Origin: JAAURB01 sp049649525
Lineage (GTDB): Bacteria; Cyanobacteriota; Cyanobacteriia; Cyanobacteriales; Microcoleaceae
DNA: 64,000 bases
Direction: 5' to 3'
NCBI GenBank assembly: GCA_049649525.1
Contig: JBARZE010000007.1
Location: 186,001-250,000, forward strand
Each line of letters opens with the position of its first letter. Positions within the stretch are counted from its first letter, which is position 1. Positions 43,172 to 52,452 of the stretch are shown here, one piece after another. Position numbers and translations under genes: made by a program. The notes under the pieces were generated by a model that was not told the origin of the DNA, did no database searches, and saw only the letters and a list, made by a program, of their open reading frames with translations.

Positions 43172-46100
43172 ATGCTCGTCTTAGCGAATTATCAACGTTT
43201 GAAACAGATTTATCAAAGCAATAACTCAATTGTTTACCGAGGTATCCGAACCTCCGATCAACAACCTATTATTTTAAAATTGTTGAAACAAGATTATCCA
43301 AATCGGGAAGAGATACTACGTTATCAACAAGAATATGAAATCACTCAACGAACTGATTTAGAGGGGATTTGTCAATCATTTAGCTTAGAAAATTATCACA
43401 ATACTTTTTTTATTACTTTTGAAGATATTGGAGGAAAGTCTCTAAATATTTGGATGGATCAGGGCTTATTTAAACTAGAAGATATATTAAAAATTGCTCA
43501 AGCGATTACAGAAATATTAATAAAAGTTCATCGTGCTAATATTATTCACAAAGATATTAATCCTTATAATATTATTTATCATCTCCAAACTCAAGAAGTA
43601 AAATTAATTGATTTTGGAATTTCAACAATTTTATCTCAAGAAAATTATACTTTACAAATTCCTAATTTATTAGAGGGAACATTGGCTTATATGTCCCCAG
43701 AACAAACAGGGAGAATCAACTGCTGTGTTGATTATCGAACTGATTTATATTCATTAGGCGTAACTTTATATGAGTTATTAACGGGTCAACTTCCTTTTCA
43801 GACTAATCATCCATTAGAGTTAGTACATTGTCACATTGCTAAACAGCCTTTATCCCCCATAGAAATTAATTCTGCAATTCCGCAAGAGGTTTCTAATATT
43901 GTGATGAAACTAATGGCAAAAACTGCTGAAGAACGCTATCAAAGTGCGGTGGGAGTCAAAGCAGATTTAGAATATTGTTTGAGTCAATTACATCAAAATC
44001 AGCAGATTTCTCGTTTTCAGTTAGCTCGTTATGATATTAACAATCAGTTTAAAATACCAAACAAGTTGTATGGTCGAGAATCAGAGATTCAACAGTTAAT
44101 CAGTGCATTGGAACGAGCATCTGAACAGCAAGAAATGATGCTTGTTGCCGGATATTCAGGAATTGGTAAATCTGTATTAGTGCAAGAATTTTATAAAAAT
44201 ATTACTCAGAAATGTAGCTATTTTATATCTGGTAAATTTGAGCAATATCAGCGAGAAATTCCCTATAGTGCAATAGTCAATGCTTTTAAAGAGTTAGTCA
44301 AACAACTTTTTATGAAAACGGAAGTAGAATTAAAAACTTATAGAGACAATATCTTATCGGCTATTGGAGCGAATGGACAAGTTCTGATTGATATTATTCC
44401 TGAAATTCAATTAATTATTGGTCAGCAACCCCCGGTTCCAAAATTAGAAACGACAGAAAGTTTAAATCGATTTAATTTAGTTTTTCAAAATTTTATTCAA
44501 GTATTTACTACACCTTTCCAACCATTAGTGATCTTTCTGGATGATTTACAATGGGCAGATAGTGCATCTTTAAAACTTATTCAAGTCTTAATCAGTCATC
44601 GCTCACCGGGACTATTATTGATTGGGGCTTATCGAGATAATGAGGTGAATTCAGGGCATATTTTACGAGCAATTATTGAAGAAATAACAAGAAATGGATT
44701 AATGGTTACTCAAGTTAATTTGTCTTCTTTAAATTTAACCATAATTACTCAAATTATTGTTGATACATTATATTGTCCTTCCGAGCTGGCCCAATGCTTA
44801 GCCGATCTTTTATTTTTTAAAACGAGAGGAAATCCCTTTTTTATTAAAGAATTTTTCAATTTTTTATATACAGAAAAGCTAATTGAATTTGATTTTAATA
44901 CGTTAGAATGGAATTGTAAATTAGCAGAAATCGAGCAACAAAATTTTACAGATAATATTATTGAGTTGATGTCTATCAAAATAAATAAATTAACAGAAGA
45001 AATACAAGCGACTTTGAAAATGGCCGCCTGTATTGGAAATCGGTTTGATTTAAAAACTTTAGCCCAAAGTAGTGAACAATCAATTCAGCAGACCGCTCGA
45101 AATTTATGGGGCGCAATTACTGCAGGTTTAATTATACCAATTAACCACATTAAGTGGGCAAAACTCGCTTTAACAGAAGGAGAATTAGTTGATGAAGAAT
45201 TACCTGAATATAAATTTGTTCATGACCAAGTTCAGCAAGCAGCAATTTCTTTAATTACTCCACTAAATAAACCTAAAATTCATCATAAGATTGGTAAAAT
45301 ACTTTTAAAAAATACAGATATTCAGAAACAGCAAGAGCAAATATTTGATATTGTTAATCAACTTAATTTAGGGCGGTCGCTGATTTCAAGTCAATCAGAA
45401 ATAGAGCAACTACTGCATCTCAACCTAGAAGCGGGTAAAAAAGCAAAAGCATCTAATGCTTATAAATCAGCATTTAATTATTTACAGACAGGGCAAGATT
45501 TAGTCACGAAACATGATTGGGATTGCCACTACAAATTAGTATTATCTCTTTATACAGAAGCAGCAGAAACAGCTTATCTAGAAGGACAGTTTAAGCAAAT
45601 GGAAAGAATAATTACTATTGTCCAACTTCGAGCTGAAACGGCTCTAGATCAAGCTAAAATCATTGAAGTTAAAATTCTAGCATTAATTGCTCAAGGTCAA
45701 CCAGAGCAAGCGATTTTAACAGGAATCACTTTTTTAAAAAAATTAAATATTATAGTTCCATATCGAGCAAATCAAATCAATTTAGTACTCAGTTTATTGG
45801 AAGTGAAAATAGCATTATTTGGAAAAAAAGTGCAAGATTTAGTCAATTTACCCCTGATAAGCGATCCGGATAAACGAGTCGCTTTGCAAATTTTATCAAA
45901 AATGAATTCAGCAGCTTATCTGGTGGGTTCTAATCTGTTTCCTCTAATTGCATTTAAGCAAGTTGCATTATCTCTTAAATACGGAAACTGTGCTGAGTCT
46001 ATTTATGCTTATAGTGTTTATGGATTAGTTTCGTGTGGGGTTACGGGAGAGATTGAATCAGGCTTTCAATTTGGACAGCTTGCACTAAAGCTTTTAAACA

Positions 46101-48829
46101 AATTCAATACAAAAGCCATTCAAGCTAAAGTAATTTTTGTAGTTAATGCTTTTATTAATCATTGGAAAAATTCGGCTACATCGACTTTAAATCATTTATT
46201 AGACGCTTATCACACTGGATTAGAAACCGGAGAGTTGGAGTATGCAACTTATGCACTTCATGTGTATTGTTTAATTGCATATTTCAGTGGACAAGAGTTA
46301 TCTAAGCTTGAATCTCAAATGAGCACTTATACTGACGTAATGACTCAATTGAATCAAGAACAATCACTTCGTATGCATCAAAGTTATTATTGTGCGGTAC
46401 TTTACTTATTAGATAAAACTGAATCTCCTTCTTTACAAGAGTTAGAGATCAAAACAGAAAATTGTTATGATATTTATCTTAATAGAATGATTCTGAGTTA
46501 TTTATTTGAGCAATATGATCAAGCGCTTGTAAATGCAGTCGAAGTAGAAAAATATATGCAGAGTGCTACAGCCAGCTTATCCATTCCATATTTTTATTTC
46601 TATGATTCTTTAAATCGATTGGCATTATGTGAGGAAGTATCCTTTTTACAGCGAACAAAACATCTGAGAATAATTAGACGAAATCAAAAAAAAATTAGGA
46701 AGTGGATGCATCATTCTCCCACGAATTACTCACATAAGTATTTATTGATTCAAGCAGAACAATGTCGAGTGCTGGGTAAAAATATACGAGCGATGGATTA
46801 TTACGATCAAGCGATTCAAACTGCTAAAGAAAATAATTATCTGAATGAAGTGGCAATTACTGCTGAACTAACGACCAAATTTTATCTTTCTCAAGGAAAA
46901 AAAATAGTGGCTAAAGCTTATTTACAAGAAGCTTATTATTACTATCAACAATGGGGGGCGATGGCTAAAGTCAAACACTTAGAAAATAAATATCATTATT
47001 TAACGGCAATCACTCAAGTGGGAAGTAATAAGAGCAACACAACTCAGATTAGTAGCAGTACTCGTTCAGATACTAATTTAGATAACGCTACACTTATTAA
47101 AGCATCTCAGGCGATTTCAAGTAATATTTTACTAGACCAGTTTCTTTCTAATTTAATGGAAATTTTAATGGAAAATGCAGGATCACAAACAGGCTGTTTA
47201 ATTCTAATCAAACAGGATAAATTAGTAATTGAAGCCAGGGGTATATTTGACCCAAAAGAAATTGAAGTATTACAATCTATTCCCATAGAAAATTATAAAA
47301 ACTTATCTCAGTCAATTGTCAATTATGTGTTGAGAACGAAAGAAATAGTTGTTTTGCATGATGCGGTGAATACAGGAGATTTTGTGAAAGATTCTTATAT
47401 TCAAGCTAATCATCCTAAGTCTATTTTATGTGCGCCGCTGATTCATCAGGGTCAATTAGTGAGTATTGTCTATTTAGAAAATAACTTAACAACTGGTGCT
47501 TTCACTCCCGCAAAAGTTAATATTTTGCAACTCTTATCAGGACAAGCAGCCATCTCAATTGAAAATGCGAAGTTGTATACTGAAGTACGGGAAAATGAAA
47601 GCCGATTTGCTCAATTTTTAGAAGCAATGCCTGTTGGTGTAGGAATTATTGATGCTTCTGGAAAACCTTATTATACTAATCGAATTGCTCAACAATTACT
47701 AGGAGAAAGATTAAACTATAGCTTAAGTAATGAGCAATTTGCGGTGATGACACAAGCTTATTTAGCCGGAACACAACAGCTTTATCCTGTAGAACAAATG
47801 CCTATTATTCAAGCATTAAAAGGAGAAAGTACCAGGATTGATGATTTAGAAATTCATCGCGGAGATCAGATTATTCCCTTAGAAGTTTTGGGAATGCCGA
47901 TTTATGATGAAAAGGGAAACATTATTTATGCAATTGCAGCTTTTCAGGATATTACTGAACGTAAAAAAGCAGAAGCTGAACGTCAAAAATTTATGAATGA
48001 ACTATTTAACCTCAATCAAGCTTATGAAAGATTTGTACCCGGTCAATTTCTTCAATTTTTAAATAAAAACAGCATTGTTGATGTTCAACTCGGTGACCAA
48101 GTTCAATTAGAAATGTCAGTCTTGTTTTCTGATATTCGTAACTTTACAACCCTCTCTGAGCTGATGACACCGACTGAAAACTTTCAGTTTATTAACTCAT
48201 ATTTAAGTCAGATGGAACCTGTGATTACAGCTCATCAAGGATTTATTGATAAATATATTGGTGATGCGATTATGGCACTGTTTAGCGGTGCTGCAGATAA
48301 TGCCGTTCAAGCTGCAATTGCTATGCTTGATCAACTTCAAAAATATAATCAATCTTTAAGCAATATAGGTTTAAATCCGATTCAAATTGGGATTGGAATT
48401 AATACGGGTTCGTTGATGTTAGGAACCGTTGGTGGCGAAAGAAGGATGGAAGGGACAGTGATTAGTGATGCGGTGAATTTGGCTGCGCGAATTGAAAGTT
48501 TAACGAAAGAATATGGCATATCATTATTAATTTCACAACAAACGTTCTCTCGGTTACAAAACCCCGATGATTATGCGATTCGTCAAGTCGATCAAGTTAG
48601 GGTTAAAGGAAAATCTGAATTAGTGACTGTTTATGAAGTATTTGATGCAGATCCACCGACTGTAAAAGAGAAAAAGCTAGCGACTTTACCGCTGTTTACT
48701 AAGGCTTATTCAGATTACCATTGTCAAGCCTTCTTACAAGCTGCACAACGCTTTGAGGAGTGTCTAAAACAAAATCCAGGAGATCGAATCGCACGGATTT
48801 ATTTAAAGCGATCTCACGCTAAATTATAA
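43172..48829 (+). CDS. Ser/Thr kinase - AAA ATPase - GAF - PAS - nucleotidyl cyclase fusion
   Basis: An 1,885-residue multidomain sensor. A Hanks-type kinase (about 1-270) has IIHKDINPYNII (catalytic Asp) and LIDFGIS (DFG); the glycine loop is weak, as usual in this family. An AAA/STAND ATPase (about 295-620) has Walker A AGYSGIGKSVLV and Walker B LVIFLDDLQWAD. A long helical, TPR-like region follows (about 700-1290), then GAF (1330-1470), PAS (1480-1600) and a class III cyclase (about 1640-1815) with the two metal Asp residues in LFSDIRNFTTLSEL and DKYIGDAIMALF and the Asn-Arg pair in DAVNLAARIE. The common relatives end in a histidine kinase; here the output is a cyclic nucleotide. Confidence 0.93.
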   Translation: MLVLANYQRLKQIYQSNNSIVYRGIRTSDQQPIILKLLKQDYPNREEILRYQQEYEITQRTDLEGICQSFSLENYHNTFFITFEDIGGKSLNIWMDQGLFKLEDILKIAQAITEILIKVHRANIIHKDINPYNIIYHLQTQEVKLIDFGISTILSQENYTLQIPNLLEGTLAYMSPEQTGRINCCVDYRTDLYSLGVTLYELLTGQLPFQTNHPLELVHCHIAKQPLSPIEINSAIPQEVSNIVMKLMAKTAEERYQSAVGVKADLEYCLSQLHQNQQISRFQLARYDINNQFKIPNKLYGRESEIQQLISALERASEQQEMMLVAGYSGIGKSVLVQEFYKNITQKCSYFISGKFEQYQREIPYSAIVNAFKELVKQLFMKTEVELKTYRDNILSAIGANGQVLIDIIPEIQLIIGQQPPVPKLETTESLNRFNLVFQNFIQVFTTPFQPLVIFLDDLQWADSASLKLIQVLISHRSPGLLLIGAYRDNEVNSGHILRAIIEEITRNGLMVTQVNLSSLNLTIITQIIVDTLYCPSELAQCLADLLFFKTRGNPFFIKEFFNFLYTEKLIEFDFNTLEWNCKLAEIEQQNFTDNIIELMSIKINKLTEEIQATLKMAACIGNRFDLKTLAQSSEQSIQQTARNLWGAITAGLIIPINHIKWAKLALTEGELVDEELPEYKFVHDQVQQAAISLITPLNKPKIHHKIGKILLKNTDIQKQQEQIFDIVNQLNLGRSLISSQSEIEQLLHLNLEAGKKAKASNAYKSAFNYLQTGQDLVTKHDWDCHYKLVLSLYTEAAETAYLEGQFKQMERIITIVQLRAETALDQAKIIEVKILALIAQGQPEQAILTGITFLKKLNIIVPYRANQINLVLSLLEVKIALFGKKVQDLVNLPLISDPDKRVALQILSKMNSAAYLVGSNLFPLIAFKQVALSLKYGNCAESIYAYSVYGLVSCGVTGEIESGFQFGQLALKLLNKFNTKAIQAKVIFVVNAFINHWKNSATSTLNHLLDAYHTGLETGELEYATYALHVYCLIAYFSGQELSKLESQMSTYTDVMTQLNQEQSLRMHQSYYCAVLYLLDKTESPSLQELEIKTENCYDIYLNRMILSYLFEQYDQALVNAVEVEKYMQSATASLSIPYFYFYDSLNRLALCEEVSFLQRTKHLRIIRRNQKKIRKWMHHSPTNYSHKYLLIQAEQCRVLGKNIRAMDYYDQAIQTAKENNYLNEVAITAELTTKFYLSQGKKIVAKAYLQEAYYYYQQWGAMAKVKHLENKYHYLTAITQVGSNKSNTTQISSSTRSDTNLDNATLIKASQAISSNILLDQFLSNLMEILMENAGSQTGCLILIKQDKLVIEARGIFDPKEIEVLQSIPIENYKNLSQSIVNYVLRTKEIVVLHDAVNTGDFVKDSYIQANHPKSILCAPLIHQGQLVSIVYLENNLTTGAFTPAKVNILQLLSGQAAISIENAKLYTEVRENESRFAQFLEAMPVGVGIIDASGKPYYTNRIAQQLLGERLNYSLSNEQFAVMTQAYLAGTQQLYPVEQMPIIQALKGESTRIDDLEIHRGDQIIPLEVLGMPIYDEKGNIIYAIAAFQDITERKKAEAERQKFMNELFNLNQAYERFVPGQFLQFLNKNSIVDVQLGDQVQLEMSVLFSDIRNFTTLSELMTPTENFQFINSYLSQMEPVITAHQGFIDKYIGDAIMALFSGAADNAVQAAIAMLDQLQKYNQSLSNIGLNPIQIGIGINTGSLMLGTVGGERRMEGTVISDAVNLAARIESLTKEYGISLLISQQTFSRLQNPDDYAIRQVDQVRVKGKSELVTVYEVFDADPPTVKEKKLATLPLFTKAYSDYHCQAFLQAAQRFEECLKQNPGDRIARIYLKRSHAKL

Positions 48830-48839
48830 ATATTTAATT

Positions 48840-49424
48840 TTATTGTAATCCCAGTTTAGAGAATAGATAAAAATAAGAATAACCAAAAATATAAAATATA
48901 TTAACTGAAATCATTAATCCTTTACCGATGGGAGAATTCACGAAGGAAAATGACCAAATTGTCCCCAGAAGTACTAAAATTATTTCAATAAAAGCAACAA
49001 TATTACCGTAGTGTTTAGGGTCCCAATATGAAAAAGGGCTGATAAAGCGATAATTACTCAGTGGGAAAAAGTGGCGATGAGCATCATCATGATGGACGGG
49101 TAAATCAAATAAGGAATGTAAAATTAAGCTAATGCACAAAACTTGTACAATTTCCCATTTAAATAATAAGGCGATAATTAATCCAATTAAAGCTAAAGGA
49201 ATAGAATGAAATAAAGCAACAATATCCTGTGTTACTGGATAATAATAAGCTTCTGACCAAATTTTATTTTCTGGCATTTTAGCAATAAATTTTGCCCAAC
49301 CATAAAAGATAAAAATAGGAACATCCGGTAATATTCCGCCTAAAACAATAATTAAATTCGCTTGAGGAGAAATCGTTTTTCCGAGTAGGGCTAAATTGAG
49401 AATAGCATGACTGGGTGTATTCAT
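48840..49424 (-). CDS. Membrane-bound metal-dependent hydrolase-like protein
   Basis: A 194-residue integral membrane protein with four or five predicted helices and a cluster of likely metal ligands: H5 (TPSHAILNL), ILPDVPIFIFYG, and SLFDLPVHHDDAHRHFFPLS. The pattern resembles the YdjM/DUF457 group of inner-membrane 'metal-dependent hydrolases'. Substrate and true activity are unknown. It is separated by only 10 bases from thioredoxin downstream of its own promoter direction (both minus strand) and ends 10 bases from the convergent large kinase gene. Confidence 0.75.
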   Translation of the reverse strand: MNTPSHAILNLALLGKTISPQANLIIVLGGILPDVPIFIFYGWAKFIAKMPENKIWSEAYYYPVTQDIVALFHSIPLALIGLIIALLFKWEIVQVLCISLILHSLFDLPVHHDDAHRHFFPLSNYRFISPFSYWDPKHYGNIVAFIEIILVLLGTIWSFSFVNSPIGKGLMISVNIFYIFGYSYFYLFSKLGLQ

Positions 49425-49434
49425 TAATTAGCTA

Positions 49435-49752
49435 TTATAAAAGTCCGTAAATTCGCTGAATTAAAGCAGGTGCTTGTAAAACCCCCTCAAATCTATCCAC
49501 CGGTTTTCCTTGCTTAAATAATACCAAAGTCGGTAACGCCATGATATTATATTGAGAGGCAATTTGTGGGTATTTATCTGTATCAATTTTAACAACTTGA
49601 ATTTGTTCTTTCATTTCCTGATTGACTTGTTCTAAAATCGGAGCCATCATCTGGCAAGGCCCGCACCAAGTGGCATAAAAATCGACTAAAACAGGTTTAT
49701 CAGACTGATTTAATAAGTCCTGAAAGTTGGTAAATGTTTTTTTCGCTGACAT
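49435..49752 (-). CDS. trxA: Thioredoxin
   Basis: A 105-residue thioredoxin fold. The active site WCGPC is at 29-33 and the cis-proline is in NIMALPTLVLF. The core has DFYATWCGPCQMMAPILEQ, and VDFYA..D matches the buried acidic residue. It reduces disulfides of target enzymes with electrons from ferredoxin- or NADPH-thioredoxin reductase. The sequence looks like a canonical m/x/y-type; the exact subtype is not assigned. The membrane hydrolase-like gene follows 10 bases downstream on the same strand, consistent with co-transcription. Confidence 0.95.
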   Translation of the reverse strand: MSAKKTFTNFQDLLNQSDKPVLVDFYATWCGPCQMMAPILEQVNQEMKEQIQVVKIDTDKYPQIASQYNIMALPTLVLFKQGKPVDRFEGVLQAPALIQRIYGLL

Positions 49753-49942
49753 AGGAAATCCTTAAATTTGTGAATGTTTTGATTATAAGTCATCGATTAC
49801 AAAGTTGTACATGATTTTCCGAATTTATTAATTAATCACTGCTGTAATTTTCCCACCCATTGAGGTCATCTCTTTTTTTTGTCACCATTAACCGATATGA
49901 TAATAAAATTTGAAAATTGATTATCATTGAAGGACGCTAAAA

Positions 49943-50710
49943 ATGGAAATTTTACCCGAATCTATCCAACAACTCAAAGGTCAAGTTGCTTTAATTACAG
50001 GCGGGTCGCGGGGAATTGGTCGCGCTATTGCGATCGCATTGGCAACAGAAGGTGCAGATATTGTCGTCAACTATGCTAATTCTAGTACGGCAGCGGAGCA
50101 AGTCGTTACTGAGATTACAGAGGCCGGAGGAAATGCTATTGCTTTACAAGCCGATGTTTCTGATGTCGATCAAGTGGATAATTTAATTAAAAATGTTGTT
50201 GAAAAATGGAAAAAAATTGATATTCTAGTCAATAATGCCGGGATTACTCGCGATACTTTGCTATTACGAATGAAGCCCGAAGATTGGCAAGCCGTGATTA
50301 ATTTAAATTTAACTGGGGTCTTTCTTTGTACGCGGGCGGTGAGTAAAATGATGTTAAAACAACGCTCGGGTCGAATTATTAATATTGCCTCTGTTGCGGG
50401 ACAAATGGGAAATCCGGGTCAAGCAAATTATAGTGCTGCTAAAGCCGGGGTTATTGGTTTAACTAAAACTTTAGCAAAAGAATTCGCCAGTCGAGGCGTA
50501 TTAGTGAATGCAGTTGCGCCTGGATTTATTGCCACTGATATGACGAAAGAGTTGAAAAATACTGAAGAAATCCTCAAATTTATTCCCCTTGGACGCTATG
50601 GAAAAGCCGAAGAAGTTGCCGGAATGGTAAGGTTTTTAGCAGCAGATTCTGCGGCTCAATATATCACGGGGCAAGTGTTTAATGTTGATGGCGGTATGGT
50701 AATGGCTTAA
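49943..50710 (+). CDS. fabG: 3-oxoacyl-[acyl-carrier-protein] reductase
   Basis: NADPH-dependent short-chain dehydrogenase of fatty-acid elongation, 255 residues. The cofactor motif is TGGSRGIGRAIA (near 18-29), NAG is in LVNNAGITRD, and the catalytic Ser-Tyr-Lys are in INIASVAGQ and NYSAAKAGV. The C-terminal AQYITGQVFNVDGGMVM is the FabG hallmark. An ACP-binding role is assumed. PhaB-type reductases are close relatives, but the motifs favour FabG. It ends one base from the convergent binding-protein gene. A purine-rich GAAGGA precedes the ATG. Confidence 0.93.
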   Translation: MEILPESIQQLKGQVALITGGSRGIGRAIAIALATEGADIVVNYANSSTAAEQVVTEITEAGGNAIALQADVSDVDQVDNLIKNVVEKWKKIDILVNNAGITRDTLLLRMKPEDWQAVINLNLTGVFLCTRAVSKMMLKQRSGRIINIASVAGQMGNPGQANYSAAKAGVIGLTKTLAKEFASRGVLVNAVAPGFIATDMTKELKNTEEILKFIPLGRYGKAEEVAGMVRFLAADSAAQYITGQVFNVDGGMVMA

Positions 50711-50711
50711 T

Positions 50712-52451
50712 TTATTCTTGTCTTTTCCAATCTTGAATCTTCCAAGTATTTAAATCCCATGGGGTTAATTCTACTCCGGTAATTGTGTTACTGACTCCGG
50801 CAACTTCTGCCCGATGAATTAGAGGAATAACAATCTGATTTTGAACCAGTAAATTGTTCATTTCAATAATCATCTGAGTTCGTTTTTCGGGGTCTATTTC
50901 TGTATTAGATTGTTGCCATAATTGATCGTATTCAGGATTACAATATCGAGAGGGATTATCCCCGATCCAATTATTAGATTTTTGGGGGACTTCATCACAG
51001 GTATAGGTTTTTAAATACGACCCCGGATCTGGATTAGTGTTGCCTGTTGTATACATTTGTAAGTCAGCTTGAAATCGTTCAACTGTTTCTGAATTACCGG
51101 GATCTCCTGAAAAATAAACACTCGGATCAATACTTTTGAGTTCGACTTGAATTCCAATTGATTCTAACGACTGTTTAATCACTTCTTGAGTTTTTTGTCG
51201 CAAGGGATTAACTGAAGTTTGAAACAAAACATTCATTTCTACCCCATCTTTATCTCTTATTCCATTATTATTACTATCTTCCCATCCCGCTTGATCCAGT
51301 AATGCGGCAGCTTGTTCTAAATTAAATTCAAACTCAGTATTATCAGAAACATATTGTTGGGGTGCGACAATAAAATTCGCCGTTGGTTTTCCGGTTGCGC
51401 CATATAATTGATTGGCAATGGTTTCTCTATCAATTGCTAAACTAAAGGCTTGACGAACTTGAGGATCACTAAAAAAAGGATGAGGAAATTCTAAACTAGA
51501 TTTTTCCCCCTCATTTGTTGCCCGATTGGGATCAGTTTGATTAATTAAAACCCGTTCCATTAATGCCCCAAAATTTGAAATTAATCGCCCTTTTCCAACT
51601 GCTTCTAATCGATTTAATACATTAGCCTCCACTTGAAGATTATAAGCAAAATCTGCATCTTCCGTTTGTAAAATAGCCCTCGCAGCCGATGTCGCATCTC
51701 CGCCGCCTTTGAGTTGAATTTGTTGAAAATGAGGCGTTTCTGTCGAACGGAAATGAGGGTTTGGTTCATAAATCACCACATCTCCTGGTTTAAATTCAAC
51801 GACTCGATAAGCACCCGTTCCCACAGGCATTAAATTAGCCGGGGCTTGGCGAGAATTAATCCCGTTATAATCTTGAAAGATATGGCGCGGTAAAATCATT
51901 CCTTCCGTACCCACAAATACAAGAAACCAAGCCGGAGTCACCTGTTTAAACTGTATTTTAACCGTATAATCATCTAACTTTTCGACTTTTTCTATGACTT
52001 GATAAGTTCCGGCAGTCGCTGCCCCGACATCTGGGTTGGTTAAAAACTGGTGAGTAAATACGACATCATCTGCGGTAAAAGGCGTACCATCTGACCATTT
52101 TATCCCTTGTTTTAACTTCCAAGTGACTGATTTTCCATCAGCGGCTACTGCGCCATTTTCTATTGTTGGAATTTCTGCGGCGAGGAAAGGAATTAATTCC
52201 CCATTGGCGTTAAAACTGGCTAAAGGTTCAAGGGTAATACGACTGGCTTCTGAATCTTTAAAACCACTTGAAAGATGAGGATTAAGAATAGTTGGTGCTT
52301 GCCAATAGAGTAATCTCAGGGTATTTTGTGAGGTTTGTAGAGAATCTGTTGATTGATTGACAGCAGAATTACAAGCAGTTAATCCCAAAAAATTAATAAA
52401 AAGAATAAATTGGATAAAAAATTGCGGCTTACAAAGATTAATCAAGTTCAT
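50712..52451 (-). CDS. Family-5 peptide-type substrate-binding lipoprotein (copy 1)
   Basis: A 579-residue periplasmic binding lipoprotein of the Dpp/Opp/Ni family. The signal peptide ends in the lipobox LTAC (Cys at about 27). The SBP_bac_5 domain has RLLYWQAPTILNPHLSSGFK near the start, then WSDGTPFTADDVVFTHQF, NPHFRSTETPHF and RQAFSLAIDRETIANQL. It is a close paralog of the gene two positions upstream, sharing most motifs (LRLLYWQAPTILNPHL; GGGDATSAARA). It starts one base after the stop of the MscS-type gene, so the two are very likely one transcript. Substrate unknown; oligopeptide is the usual guess. Confidence 0.92.
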   Translation of the reverse strand: MNLINLCKPQFFIQFILFINFLGLTACNSAVNQSTDSLQTSQNTLRLLYWQAPTILNPHLSSGFKDSEASRITLEPLASFNANGELIPFLAAEIPTIENGAVAADGKSVTWKLKQGIKWSDGTPFTADDVVFTHQFLTNPDVGAATAGTYQVIEKVEKLDDYTVKIQFKQVTPAWFLVFVGTEGMILPRHIFQDYNGINSRQAPANLMPVGTGAYRVVEFKPGDVVIYEPNPHFRSTETPHFQQIQLKGGGDATSAARAILQTEDADFAYNLQVEANVLNRLEAVGKGRLISNFGALMERVLINQTDPNRATNEGEKSSLEFPHPFFSDPQVRQAFSLAIDRETIANQLYGATGKPTANFIVAPQQYVSDNTEFEFNLEQAAALLDQAGWEDSNNNGIRDKDGVEMNVLFQTSVNPLRQKTQEVIKQSLESIGIQVELKSIDPSVYFSGDPGNSETVERFQADLQMYTTGNTNPDPGSYLKTYTCDEVPQKSNNWIGDNPSRYCNPEYDQLWQQSNTEIDPEKRTQMIIEMNNLLVQNQIVIPLIHRAEVAGVSNTITGVELTPWDLNTWKIQDWKRQE

Positions 52452-52452
52452 T

